A stretch of DNA of 64,000 nucleotides from CAYLSV01 sp964386435 (GTDB lineage Bacteria; Planctomycetota; Phycisphaerae; Tepidisphaerales; Tepidisphaeraceae): contig CAYLSV010000009.1 in the NCBI GenBank assembly GCA_964386435.1, positions 1 to 64,000 on the forward strand. The letters are read 5' to 3'. The notes under the pieces are model-generated. The model made no database searches. It saw nothing but the letters and a program-made list of their open reading frames with translations, and had not been told where the DNA came from. This document shows, piece by piece, positions 52,767 to 63,916 of the stretch (positions are counted from its first letter, which is position 1; the number at the start of each line of letters is the position of its first letter). A program made the position numbers and the translations under genes.

Positions 52767-53144
52767 ATGGTCGAGGTCAGCCGAGCCGAGTTCGAGGCGA
52801 TGGTGGGGCGGGTCGTCGCGACGCTGCCCGAGCAGTTCGCCGCCGCGCTCGACGAGGTCCGCATCGAGGTCCGCGACCGGCCGACAAGCGAGCTGCTGAC
52901 CGACATGGGCATGGCCGAGGACGAGCTGCTGCTGGGGCTGTACCAGGGGGTGCCGCTGACCGAGCGCAGCGTCGACGGCCCGCCGACGTTGCCGCCGGTG
53001 ATTCATCTTTATCAGGAGGACATTGAGGACGCCTCGGCCGATCGCGACGAGTTGACGGAGCAGGTGCGCATCACGCTGCTCCACGAAATCGGCCACCATT
53101 TCGGGCTCGACGAGGACGATTTGGAACGTTTGGGCTACGACTGA
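52767..53144 (+). CDS. Zincin-like metallopeptidase family protein
   Basis: A 125-residue protein with HEIGHHFGLDEDDL (HExxH at 106-110), the compact 'putative Zn-dependent protease' family (COG3824-like). The upstream strand PPVIHLYQEDIE is also typical. The reaction is not known. It is divergent to sppA (62 bp) and 77 bp upstream of the HlyD adaptor gene; a link to the export locus is possible but unproven. Confidence 0.88.
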   Translation: MVEVSRAEFEAMVGRVVATLPEQFAAALDEVRIEVRDRPTSELLTDMGMAEDELLLGLYQGVPLTERSVDGPPTLPPVIHLYQEDIEDASADRDELTEQVRITLLHEIGHHFGLDEDDLERLGYD

Positions 53145-53221
53145 CGTATCCAATGGCGGCCGGCGCGCCGGTTGTCGTACCAAACTGTCGCCCGATTGTG
53201 GAACTTCTGCCGAACCTGCCG

Positions 53222-54160
53222 ATGCAACACCTCATGCCGATCGCACCGACTCGCCGCCGCAAGTTCTTGCCGCGCCTCGCTTTGCTCCTCGCCGCCGCCG
53301 CGGTGCCGGCGATCGCCCTCACCGTCGAGCCGACGGCGGCGGTGGCGGCGACGGCGGCTGGGCAGGATGAAGTCGTCACGGTCAAGGCCCTGAGCCACCC
53401 CGACGAGGAGCTGCAGCTGTCGTTCCCGACCCGAGGCCGCGTCGGCGAGGTGAACGTCAAGTCGGGCGAAACCGTCAAGGCCGGCCAAGTCCTCATGCGG
53501 CTCGACGACCGCCGCGAACGAGCCCAGTACGAGATGGCCAAGATGGAGGTGGAGGTCGCCGGGCCGACGAAGATTAAGCTCCGCGAGGACCAGGTCAGCC
53601 TCGCCCGGAATGAGTTCGACCGCAAGCAGGACAACCCGAGCTTCACCACCGCCGAGAAAGAAGAAGCTCAGATGAAGCTCGCCGAGGCGACGACCCAGCT
53701 CGAGCTCGAGCGGGTCAACACCGAACTCAAAACGGCTGAGATGGGCATCGCTAAGGCGACGCTGGGCATGATGGAAATCAAGAGCCCGATCGACGGCGTG
53801 GTCCGCAAGGTCGAGCTGGGCGTCGGCGAGGCCGTCACGGAGCAGTCGGCGGCCCTCACCGTGGTCAGCATCGACCCGCTGGAGATCCGCGTGCAAACCC
53901 TCGAGCCGGACCAGGTCGCGCTGCTGAGGATCGGCCAGAAGATGCAGGTCCGCTACGCCACCGGCCAAGGCGTCGACCAGGGCTGGCGGGACGCGACGAT
54001 CACTTACATCGACCCGATGGTCGAGGGCGGCAGCCAGCGGCACCGGGTGAACCTGGAGCTGCCCAACCCCGACGGCATCGCACCAGGCCGCGAAATGGAG
54101 CTGCGGCTGCCGTTGGAACTGGCTGAGCTGTCTGATCGGGCCAACCGTCGATTCCGCTAG
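53222..54160 (+). CDS. HlyD/RND-type periplasmic adaptor
   Basis: 312 residues from ATG 53222 (ATG 53234 is the alternative). Signal peptide: RRRKFLPRL, then a hydrophobic core and cleavage near AVAATA. The lipoyl-like half-motifs LSFPTRGRVGEVNVKSGETV and IKSPIDGVVRKVELGVG flank a helical hairpin of about 100 residues, followed by a beta-barrel region. It should be a periplasmic adaptor linking an inner-membrane component to an outer-membrane channel. It is the first gene of a plus-strand run with two larger HlyD proteins and a SecA-like ATPase. Confidence 0.88.
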   Translation: MQHLMPIAPTRRRKFLPRLALLLAAAAVPAIALTVEPTAAVAATAAGQDEVVTVKALSHPDEELQLSFPTRGRVGEVNVKSGETVKAGQVLMRLDDRRERAQYEMAKMEVEVAGPTKIKLREDQVSLARNEFDRKQDNPSFTTAEKEEAQMKLAEATTQLELERVNTELKTAEMGIAKATLGMMEIKSPIDGVVRKVELGVGEAVTEQSAALTVVSIDPLEIRVQTLEPDQVALLRIGQKMQVRYATGQGVDQGWRDATITYIDPMVEGGSQRHRVNLELPNPDGIAPGREMELRLPLELAELSDRANRRFR

Positions 54161-54222
54161 GTTGTTCGCGTTGAAGCAGCATTCGACAACGCTAAACTGC
54201 CGACCTTACCCGCCGCCGTGCC

Positions 54223-54244
54223 AAGTGCACCGCGGCACTTTTTC
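54223..54244 (+). terminator. Possible weak terminator or attenuator
   Basis: Stem AAGTGC/GCACTT with loop ACCGCG, followed by a short T run (TTTCCCC). It lies between the first HlyD gene and the GAF-HlyD gene. The short stem makes it weak; it might reduce, not stop, transcription into the next gene. Confidence 0.35.
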
Positions 54245-54275
54245 CCCGAACTCCGCCGCCTAACAGGACTCCGCC

Positions 54276-56255
54276 TTGGCCACCGTCGCCCAACCATCGA
54301 GCACCAAGACGTTCGAGGAAGAACAGCAGCAGCAGACCCAGCAAATCACCAACAACCGCTTGGTCGAGCGGCTTTTGGGCAGCGGGGCGAACTTGCCGGC
54401 GTTCATGGCCGAACTGGCCCGGACCCAGGCGGCCGTCGTCGCCGGGACCGAGGCCGCCGCGTTTGTCATCGAACCCGCGCCGGGTCAGCAGGGGCCGCAG
54501 CTCAAGCTCGTCCAGCACATTCGCAACGACTCGGCCTCCCAGGATGTCCGGCAGCGGGCCCAGGAAGCGTTCCGTCAACTCGTCGGCCGGTTCGTGCAGG
54601 AAGGCCGCGACGGGGCGGTGGTGGTCGGCGAGGCGAAGAACGAAAACGACCCCGAGGGGCCGCAGTTCGCACTGATCACGCTGCTCCGCAACGAGTCGGC
54701 CGTGGTCGCGGCGAGCTGCGTGATCTGCCGCTGCCGCAACGATGAGCTGGCGTCCCAGCGGCTGCAGGCGATGCAGCTCGTCGCCGGCTACTTCGACCTT
54801 TACACGCTCCGCCGCAGCCACGACCAATCCAAGGCCGTCGCCAAAAGCCACCAGGACGTGCTGCAGCTGGCCACCGCCTTCGGCACCGGCGAGGGCTTCA
54901 AAACTGCCGCGGCCAACCTGTGCAACGAGCTCGCCACCCGGACCGGCGCCAGCCGCGTCGCCCTTGGGTGGCTCAAGGGCGTGCTCCGCGGCGACGACAT
55001 CGTCGTCCAGGCCATCAGTCACACCGAGGAGTTCGACAAGAAGCAGGAGCTGACCGTTCAGCTCGTGAAGGTCATGGAGGAGGCGTACGACCAGAACGAG
55101 GTCGTGCAGTTCGACCCCGCCGGCGGCAGCACCGACAACGTCTGCCGCGAAGCCCAAAAGCTGTCGCAGATGGAGGGCGGCAACCGCGTGTTCAGCCTGC
55201 CGCTGCGGCAGGAGGACGACGTCAAGGGCGTGCTGACCCTCGAGTTCCCGTCGGAGAAGCCGGCCACGCAGCAGGAGGCGACGATGCTCGCCGTCGCCGC
55301 CGATCTGCTCGCCCCGCAGCTCAAGGACCGCTACGACAACGACCGCTACCTGCCGACCAAGGCGCTCTTGTCCGGCCGCGAGTTGGCCGCCAAGACGGTG
55401 GGGCCGAAGCACATGCTCGGCAAGTTGATTGCCATCGCATTGCTGACGCTGCTCGTGCTGCTGATCCTGCCGCTGGGCACGTACAAGATCCCAGCCCCGT
55501 TCGTCGTCGAGCCACCGCCGGAGGCGACCCGCGTCGTCTCGGCCCCGCTGGAAGGCGTCATCAAGAGTGTCATGGTCCGCAGCGGCGACACCGTGGCCGC
55601 CGGTGATGAGATGCTGGCCTTCGACGTCACTGACCTGCAGAACCAGTTGCTGCAGGCCGAGCGGAGCGCCGCGAGCAAGATGATCGAGGCCCGCAACGAG
55701 TTCGACCAAGGCAACAGCGGCCGCGGTCTCCAACTCGAAACCCAGGCCGAGGCCGACGCATACCAGGCCGCGTTCCTGCGAAGCCAGATCAACCGGGCGA
55801 CGCTGCAGGCCCCGATCGACGGCCTCGTGCTCGAAGGCGACTTCCAGGAGCGGATCGACGACGTGGTCCAGAAGGGTCAGCAGATGTTCCGCCTCGCCGA
55901 TCCCGCGGCCGGCAAGATCGCGGTGCTGCGGGTCGATGAGCGTGACATCCAGCGGTTCGACGTCGGCGCCGAGGGCCACCTCGCGACCAAGGCCGAGCCC
56001 GGCACGTACTACCCGTTCAAGGTCACGAAGATCAGCCCGATCACCGCCGCCGCCGAGGGCAGCAGCCGCTACGAGGTGACGGCCGAGCTGATGCCGATCC
56101 TCGACGACGACGGCCAAGTGCTGCACGACCCGAACGACCTCCCGTACAACCAGGAGGGCCAGGCCAAGATCACCCAAGAGGGCGGCCGCGTCAGCTACGG
56201 CTACATCTGGACCCACCGGTTGTGGGACTACCTCCGCGTCAAACTCTGGCTCTAG
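54276..56255 (+). CDS. GAF-domain HlyD membrane-fusion protein
   Basis: 659 residues from TTG 54276 (ATVAQPSSTKT). N-terminal cytosolic part: a Gln-rich helix, a helical/GAF-like region (about 40-185) and a clear GAF domain (about 195-355, GEGFKTAAANLCNELATRTGASRVAL). One membrane helix follows at about 382-402, then an HlyD region with lipoyl half-motifs SAPLEGVIKSVMVRSGDTV and LQAPIDGLVLEGDFQ and a beta barrel. The GAF domain would sense a cytosolic ligand and pass it to the periplasmic adaptor. In planctomycetes such proteins occur beside M50-HlyD proteins, as here. Confidence 0.85.
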   Translation: MATVAQPSSTKTFEEEQQQQTQQITNNRLVERLLGSGANLPAFMAELARTQAAVVAGTEAAAFVIEPAPGQQGPQLKLVQHIRNDSASQDVRQRAQEAFRQLVGRFVQEGRDGAVVVGEAKNENDPEGPQFALITLLRNESAVVAASCVICRCRNDELASQRLQAMQLVAGYFDLYTLRRSHDQSKAVAKSHQDVLQLATAFGTGEGFKTAAANLCNELATRTGASRVALGWLKGVLRGDDIVVQAISHTEEFDKKQELTVQLVKVMEEAYDQNEVVQFDPAGGSTDNVCREAQKLSQMEGGNRVFSLPLRQEDDVKGVLTLEFPSEKPATQQEATMLAVAADLLAPQLKDRYDNDRYLPTKALLSGRELAAKTVGPKHMLGKLIAIALLTLLVLLILPLGTYKIPAPFVVEPPPEATRVVSAPLEGVIKSVMVRSGDTVAAGDEMLAFDVTDLQNQLLQAERSAASKMIEARNEFDQGNSGRGLQLETQAEADAYQAAFLRSQINRATLQAPIDGLVLEGDFQERIDDVVQKGQQMFRLADPAAGKIAVLRVDERDIQRFDVGAEGHLATKAEPGTYYPFKVTKISPITAAAEGSSRYEVTAELMPILDDDGQVLHDPNDLPYNQEGQAKITQEGGRVSYGYIWTHRLWDYLRVKLWL

Positions 56256-56262
56256 GACAGAA

Positions 56263-56348
56263 GTGATGAGTGGAAGAGTGATAAGTGATGAATAACACGC
56301 TCGCTCCGCCACTCATCATTCGGCAACTCATCACTCATCACTTCCGCC
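56263..56348. repeat. Family E inverted repeat
   Basis: Left arm AAGTGATGAGTGGAAG with AGTGATAAGTGATGAAT, right arm ACTCATCACTCATCACTT. It lies between the GAF-HlyD stop and the ATG at 56350. The right arm is the 27-bp leader shared with 21824 and 38765. Confidence 0.75.
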
Positions 56349-56352
56349 CATG
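56326..56352 (+). promoter_or_regulatory. Family E 27-bp leader ending in ATG
   Basis: Identical with 21824-21850 and 38765-38791 over 27 bases and ending at the start codon of the M50-HlyD gene. Confidence 0.6.
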
Positions 56353-58602
56353 ACTCTCCAACTCCGCCCCACGTTCAGCGAGAGCTGGTACCGCGTCAAG
56401 GATTTGCGGCTCAAGCTGCGGGCCACCGCACAGATCAGCCGCCAGTACTACCGCGGCGACCGCTGGTACGTCGTCCGCGACCCGGCCAGCAACCAGTTCC
56501 ACCGCCTCTCCGACCCGGCCTACCGCTTCGTCGGCCTGCTCGACGGCACGCTGACCATCGGCGAGGCGTGGGAAATCGTCGGCGGGCAGATGGCCGACAA
56601 CGCGCCGACCCAGCCGGAGGTCATCCAGATCCTGTCGCAGCTTTACGCCGCGAACCTGATCGAAACCAACATCAGCCCCGACGCCCAGGTCCTGCTGCGG
56701 CGGCACAAGAAGCAGCAGCAGAAAAAGCTTCAGCAGCGGTTGATGAACCTGCTGTTCCCCCGCATCCCGCTTTGGGACCCGGACAGCTTCCTCAAGACCT
56801 GGATGCCGGCCATCGGCCCGCTGATCAGCGTCGTCGGGGCCGTCATCTGGCTCGCGGTGGTCATCGGCGCCATCGCGCTGGTGCTGCCGCAATCCGACAA
56901 GCTTGCCACCAGCACCGGCAACCTGTTCGGCAGCTCGGACCCGATCGTCTGGCTGCTGTTGGGCGGGTCGTTCATCCTCACCAAGTTCATCCACGAGATG
57001 GGCCACGCCTTCAGTTGCCGAAGGTTCGGTGGCGAATGCCACGAGGTCGGCATCATGTTCCTGGTGCTGTTCCCCTGCCCCTATGTCGACGCCTCGACGG
57101 CGTGGGGTTTCCCGAGCAAGTGGAAGCGCATCTTCGTCGGCGCGGCCGGCATGATCGCCGAGATCTTCGTCGCCGCCGTCGCCGCGTTCGTCTGGAGCAT
57201 GACCAGCAACGACGAGCTCGTGAACCAGCTCGCGTACAACGTCATGCTCATCGCGTCGGTCAGCACCGTGCTGTTCAACGCCAACCCGCTCCTGCGTTAC
57301 GACGGCTACTACATCCTGTCCGACTACCTCGAAATCCCGAACCTCCAGCAGAAGAGCCGGGACTACACGCTGGGCTTGGTCCGCCGGCACATCTTCCGGG
57401 TCAAGGAGCAGCGGCCGCTGCCGCCGGTGGGGCAGCGGTGGCAGCTGGTCGTCTTCAACATCACCAGCACCGTCTACCGCATTTTCATCGGCTTCGCCAT
57501 CATGCTGATGGTGCTGTACCAACTGCCGGACGTCGTCAAAATCGTCGGTTTGTTCATGTTCGCCGGGGCGGCCGCGACGTTCTTCGTCGTGCCGATTTTC
57601 AAGCTCATCAAGTACCTCCTGACCGACCCGGAACTGCACCGCAAACGGACCCGCGCCTGGCTGTTCACCGGCGGCGTGACGGCGCTGCTCGTCTTCGGCT
57701 TCGGCCTCGTCAGCTTGCCGACCTACGTCCGGGCCGACGCCATCGTCGAGCCGGAGACGCGGTCGTTCGTTCGCGTCCAAACACCCGGCGAGGTGAGCGA
57801 GATCCTCGTCCGCGACGGCAGCACCGTCGAGCCGGGCGACGTGCTCTTGCGGCTGCGCAACGACGAGATCGAGCTCGCCCACCGCCGGGCCTTGGCCGAG
57901 CGGGACGCGGCGCAGATCAACCTTCAGCGTGCCCTCACCGCCGAGCGGCCGGAGGAGGCGGCGCTGGCGAGCGTGGCCGAGCAGGAGTTGGCGATTTACA
58001 CCGACCGCCTCGAAGAAGCCGAGCGGCGGCGGGCGGAGCTGGTCATCACCGCTGAGACCGGTGGCCGATTCGTCGCCCCCGGCTTGGCGGCGATGCGCGG
58101 CGCGTTCCTGCAAACCGGCCAGCAGATCGGCCGCATTGATGACGCTGCCCGGTTGGAGGCGATCGCCCAGCTCGACCAGCAGCAGGCCGAGCGGCTGCGG
58201 CGGCAGTTGAACGCCACGCCCGACGCCGCCGACTTCGTCGAGCTCCGCCTCGGCAGCCGGCCAGGCCTGGTGCTGCACGCCGACGACATCCAGCTCAGCG
58301 ACGCCGCCAGCCGCCAAGTGCGCAGCCAAACCCTGACCACACTCGGCGGCGGCGATATGACCCCCGACCCCCGCAGCCAGGACGGTCGCGGCACCGTCGA
58401 GAGCGGCTTCGAGCTCCGCGTCACCTTCGGCAACCCGGCCGCCAATCCGACCGACGGCGACGCCGAGAATCTTGACGTCGTTACCGGTCAACGCGCTTAC
58501 GTCCGCAGCCGCATTGGCGAGGAACCGCTGCTCGCCCAAGGCTGGCGGAAACTCCTCCAAGTCGTCCAAGCCAACAGCACCCCGGGCGCGGCGGGAGGAT
58601 GA
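56350..58602 (+). CDS. PqqD-like, M50 peptidase and HlyD fusion protein
   Basis: 750 residues in three parts. Residues 1-115 are PqqD-like (YYRGDRWYVVRDPASNQFHRLSDPAYRFVGLLDG), a peptide-binding fold. Residues about 150-440 are a multi-pass site-2-protease-type M50 domain with HEMGH at 215-219, and the second metal-binding element NPLLRYDGYY at about 312-321, both intact. Residues about 480-700 are HlyD-like (VQTPGEVSEILVRDGSTV ... VITAETGGRFVAPG). A PqqD-like domain in RiPP systems binds leader peptides, so this could be a cleave-and-export machine. Its partner may be the SecA-like ATPase encoded downstream (113 bp). Confidence 0.88.
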   Translation: MTLQLRPTFSESWYRVKDLRLKLRATAQISRQYYRGDRWYVVRDPASNQFHRLSDPAYRFVGLLDGTLTIGEAWEIVGGQMADNAPTQPEVIQILSQLYAANLIETNISPDAQVLLRRHKKQQQKKLQQRLMNLLFPRIPLWDPDSFLKTWMPAIGPLISVVGAVIWLAVVIGAIALVLPQSDKLATSTGNLFGSSDPIVWLLLGGSFILTKFIHEMGHAFSCRRFGGECHEVGIMFLVLFPCPYVDASTAWGFPSKWKRIFVGAAGMIAEIFVAAVAAFVWSMTSNDELVNQLAYNVMLIASVSTVLFNANPLLRYDGYYILSDYLEIPNLQQKSRDYTLGLVRRHIFRVKEQRPLPPVGQRWQLVVFNITSTVYRIFIGFAIMLMVLYQLPDVVKIVGLFMFAGAAATFFVVPIFKLIKYLLTDPELHRKRTRAWLFTGGVTALLVFGFGLVSLPTYVRADAIVEPETRSFVRVQTPGEVSEILVRDGSTVEPGDVLLRLRNDEIELAHRRALAERDAAQINLQRALTAERPEEAALASVAEQELAIYTDRLEEAERRRAELVITAETGGRFVAPGLAAMRGAFLQTGQQIGRIDDAARLEAIAQLDQQQAERLRRQLNATPDAADFVELRLGSRPGLVLHADDIQLSDAASRQVRSQTLTTLGGGDMTPDPRSQDGRGTVESGFELRVTFGNPAANPTDGDAENLDVVTGQRAYVRSRIGEEPLLAQGWRKLLQVVQANSTPGAAGG

Positions 58603-58603
58603 G

Positions 58604-58687
58604 GCGGAAGTGATGAGTGATGAGTTGCTGAATGACGAACTCGGGAACTTATCACTGCTCAATTCATCACTCATCACTTGCCGCCAC
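58604..58687. repeat. Family E inverted repeat
   Basis: Arms GGCGGAAGTGATGAGTGATGA and its inverse ending TCATCACTTGCCGCC. It lies between the M50-HlyD stop and the SecA-like start. The right arm differs by a base or two from the 27-bp leader, and it is 28 bp upstream of the ATG. Confidence 0.75.
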
Positions 58688-58715
58688 ATTCGCTATACTT
58701 CCGCGAAAGCTTCCC

Positions 58716-60653
58716 ATGACTTCCCTCGGCACCACCGGCGAGCTGCACGACGTCTTCCACGCCCGGAAGGTCAAGGCCCCCGAACTGAAGGGCCTCGACA
58801 CGATCGCCAACGCCGCGCGGGGGTACGTCAAGAACCGCATCCCGGTCCTGCCGGGGCTGAAGAAGCAGGCCGCCCGCGTGACGGCGCTGGAGCCGAAGGT
58901 CCGCGACCTGGGCAGCACGCGGTTCCAGGAGGAAGTCGCCGACGTCCGCGCCGCTGCCAAGCTCGGCAAGCTCGAGGGCGAGCAGCTCGACTACGGCGTG
59001 GCGTTGGTCCGCGAGGCCGCGCTGCGCACGCTCGACAAGCGGCCCTACGACGTGCAGATCATGGGGGCGATGGCCATGTACCGCGGCTACGTCGCGGAGA
59101 TGGCGACCGGCGAGGGCAAGACGCTCACCGCCGCCCTGACCGCCGCCCTCTGGGGCTGGATGGGCAAGCCGGTGCACGTCATCACGGTCAACGACTACCT
59201 CGTCGCCCGCGACGCCGAGTTGAACCGCCCGCTCTACGAGATGCTCGGCCTTAGCGTCGGCAGCGTCACGCACGAGACGACGCCGCCGGAGCGCATGGAC
59301 ATTTACCGCCGCGGCGTCGTGTACGTCACGAGCAAGGAACTGGTCGCCGACTTTTTGCGCGACCAGATCATGCTCGGCACGATGAAAACCAGCGCCCAAA
59401 CCGCCATCGCCCTCCTTCAGGGCGGCCAAGCTGGGCGGACAATTGTGCCGGGGTTGCACCGCGCGCTCATCGACGAGGCCGACAGTTTGCTGGTCGATGA
59501 GGCTGTCACGCCGCTGATCATCAGCAACTCGCCCAACGACAACCCGAACGAGGAGCTGTACCGCGCGGCCAACGAACTGGCCAAACACCTGGAGAAGGAC
59601 AAGGATTTCAAGGTCGACTCGCAGGTCCGCCACATCGACATGACCCAACGCGGCCGCCGCCGCCTCGCCGAGATGGCCGACGACTCGGGCTTCTGGAAAG
59701 GGGCCCGCCGCCGGGAGGAACTGGTGGTGCAGGCGCTCTCGGCCCAGCACTGCTTCCACAAGGACGAGCATTACCTGGTCGATCCCGAGGGCAAGATCGT
59801 CATCATCGACGAGTTCACCGGCCGCACCATGGCCGACCGGTCGTGGCGGGGCGGTTTGCACCAGGCCGTGGAGATCAAGGAGGGCGTCGAGGTCACGGCC
59901 GACAAGGAGAACCTCGCCCGGCTCAGCTTCCAACGCTTCTTCCGCCAGTACCCCAAGATGGCCGGCATGACCGGCACGGCTTGGGAAAGTGCCCCCGAAC
60001 TCTGGCAAATCTACCAGCTCGCCGTCGTGCCGATCCCGACGAACAAGCCGTGCATCCGCGAGCAGTTGCCGCTGCGGTTCTTCGGCAAGGCCGACGAGAA
60101 GTGGGACGCCGTGACCGAGCGGATCCTGGAGCTGCACAAGAAGAACGTGCCGATTTTGGTCGGCACCCGCAGCGTCTGGAGCAGCGACGAGGTGAGCAAG
60201 CGGCTGCGGGCCAAGGGCGTCGGGCACAGCGTCTTGAACGCCGCCCAGAACGCCGAGGAGGCCGAGATCGTCGCCCGCGCCGGGCAGCCGGGGATGATCA
60301 CCGTCGCCACCAATATGGCCGGCCGCGGCACCGACATCGGTTTGGCCCGCGACGTCGCCGACATGGGCGGCCTCCACGTGATCGCCACCGAGCCCCACGG
60401 CAGCCACCGCGTCGACCGCCAGCTCTTCGGCCGCGCCGCCCGCCAGGGCGACCCCGGCAGCGCCCAGATGTTTGCCAGCGCCGAGGATGATCTGCTCGTC
60501 CGCCACACCCCCAAGCTCCGCCACCGCTGGCGGACCATCGGCGGCGCGAGGCTCATCAAAATGGCCCAGAACCGGGCCGAACACATTGCCCGCTTCAACC
60601 GCAAGCAGGTCCTGCGGGCCGACGATTGGATGGACCAGTCGATGCCGTTTTGA
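58716..60653 (+). CDS. SecA-like ATPase lacking most C-terminal domains
   Basis: 645 residues from ATG 58716. The N-terminal nucleotide-binding domain has MATGEGKT (129-136) and IDEADSLLVDEA (about 252); the preprotein cross-linking region follows (EHYLVDPEGKIVIIDEFTGRTM, GLHQAVEIKEGV); the second nucleotide-binding domain has TNMAGRGTDIG (about 532-542) and FGRAARQGDPGS. Only about 100 residues follow, against nearly 390 in E. coli SecA, so most of the helical scaffold/wing and the zinc-binding tail are absent. It is likely an accessory paralogue, not the housekeeping SecA. Its place after M50-HlyD suggests a dedicated export route. Confidence 0.88.
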   Translation: MTSLGTTGELHDVFHARKVKAPELKGLDTIANAARGYVKNRIPVLPGLKKQAARVTALEPKVRDLGSTRFQEEVADVRAAAKLGKLEGEQLDYGVALVREAALRTLDKRPYDVQIMGAMAMYRGYVAEMATGEGKTLTAALTAALWGWMGKPVHVITVNDYLVARDAELNRPLYEMLGLSVGSVTHETTPPERMDIYRRGVVYVTSKELVADFLRDQIMLGTMKTSAQTAIALLQGGQAGRTIVPGLHRALIDEADSLLVDEAVTPLIISNSPNDNPNEELYRAANELAKHLEKDKDFKVDSQVRHIDMTQRGRRRLAEMADDSGFWKGARRREELVVQALSAQHCFHKDEHYLVDPEGKIVIIDEFTGRTMADRSWRGGLHQAVEIKEGVEVTADKENLARLSFQRFFRQYPKMAGMTGTAWESAPELWQIYQLAVVPIPTNKPCIREQLPLRFFGKADEKWDAVTERILELHKKNVPILVGTRSVWSSDEVSKRLRAKGVGHSVLNAAQNAEEAEIVARAGQPGMITVATNMAGRGTDIGLARDVADMGGLHVIATEPHGSHRVDRQLFGRAARQGDPGSAQMFASAEDDLLVRHTPKLRHRWRTIGGARLIKMAQNRAEHIARFNRKQVLRADDWMDQSMPF

Positions 60654-60667
60654 TTATGATCGCCGTC

Positions 60668-60952
60668 ATGGCGATCATCATCGAACTCGACGAAAATCTC
60701 GAAGCCCAAGCCCGCGCCGACGCCAAAGCCGCCGGCTGCGCCAATCTGAGCGACTACGTCACCCGCCTGCTTATCCACCGGGAGACCCACCCCCTACCCG
60801 ACGAAGTCACCGCCGAGCTACGCGCCCGGCAGGATGACCCTCTCGAAGACTCGATCCCGGCCGACGAGTTCTGGGCGAACTTCCACGCCAGGATCGCTCG
60901 AAGGCGTGACGAACATGCCAGCCGTCTCGCGGCTGACGCGGATGCTCCGTGA
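60668..60952 (+). CDS. Ribbon-helix-helix-like orphan protein
   Basis: A 94-residue protein. MAIIIELDENLEAQARAD with GCANLSDYVTRLLIH looks like the strand-helix-helix N-terminus of CopG/Arc-type antitoxins; the C-terminus is acidic, with WANFHARIARRRDEH. No toxin gene follows; downstream are a palindrome and the convergent kinase gene. ATG 60668 is 14 bp after the SecA-like stop, so it may be read through from there. Confidence 0.6.
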   Translation: MAIIIELDENLEAQARADAKAAGCANLSDYVTRLLIHRETHPLPDEVTAELRARQDDPLEDSIPADEFWANFHARIARRRDEHASRLAADADAP

Positions 60953-61038
60953 GACGCGGATGCCCACGTGGCGGTGCGCGTCGCAAGTCGAATGGTCGAC
61001 GGCAGCTACGGGCGGGCAGCGTCAGACGATGGGACATC

Positions 61039-61125
61039 GAACCTGCGGCACGTGGTGCCGCGGCTACCGCGGGCCGACCACAGTGTTCTGCCCACGGTAG
61101 CCGCCACACCACGTGCGGCAGGTTC
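61039..61125. repeat. Family B inverted repeat, 87 bp
   Basis: Arms GAACCTGCGGCACGTGGTGCC and its inverse ending GTGCGGCAGGTTC; the inner stem of the left arm is GCGGCAC/GTGCCGC. It lies between the convergent ends of the RHH gene (60952) and the kinase gene (61145). Confidence 0.85.
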
Positions 61126-61144
61126 GGGTCGACGCCCGCGTGTC

Positions 61145-63916
<2,772 letters not shown>

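Noticed and set aside
54276..60653. The export locus as a simple type I (HlyB/HlyD/TolC) secretion system.
   Set aside because: No ABC transporter with peptidase or membrane domain is present; the ATPase is SecA-like and the membrane part is an M50 protease, so it does not match type I.
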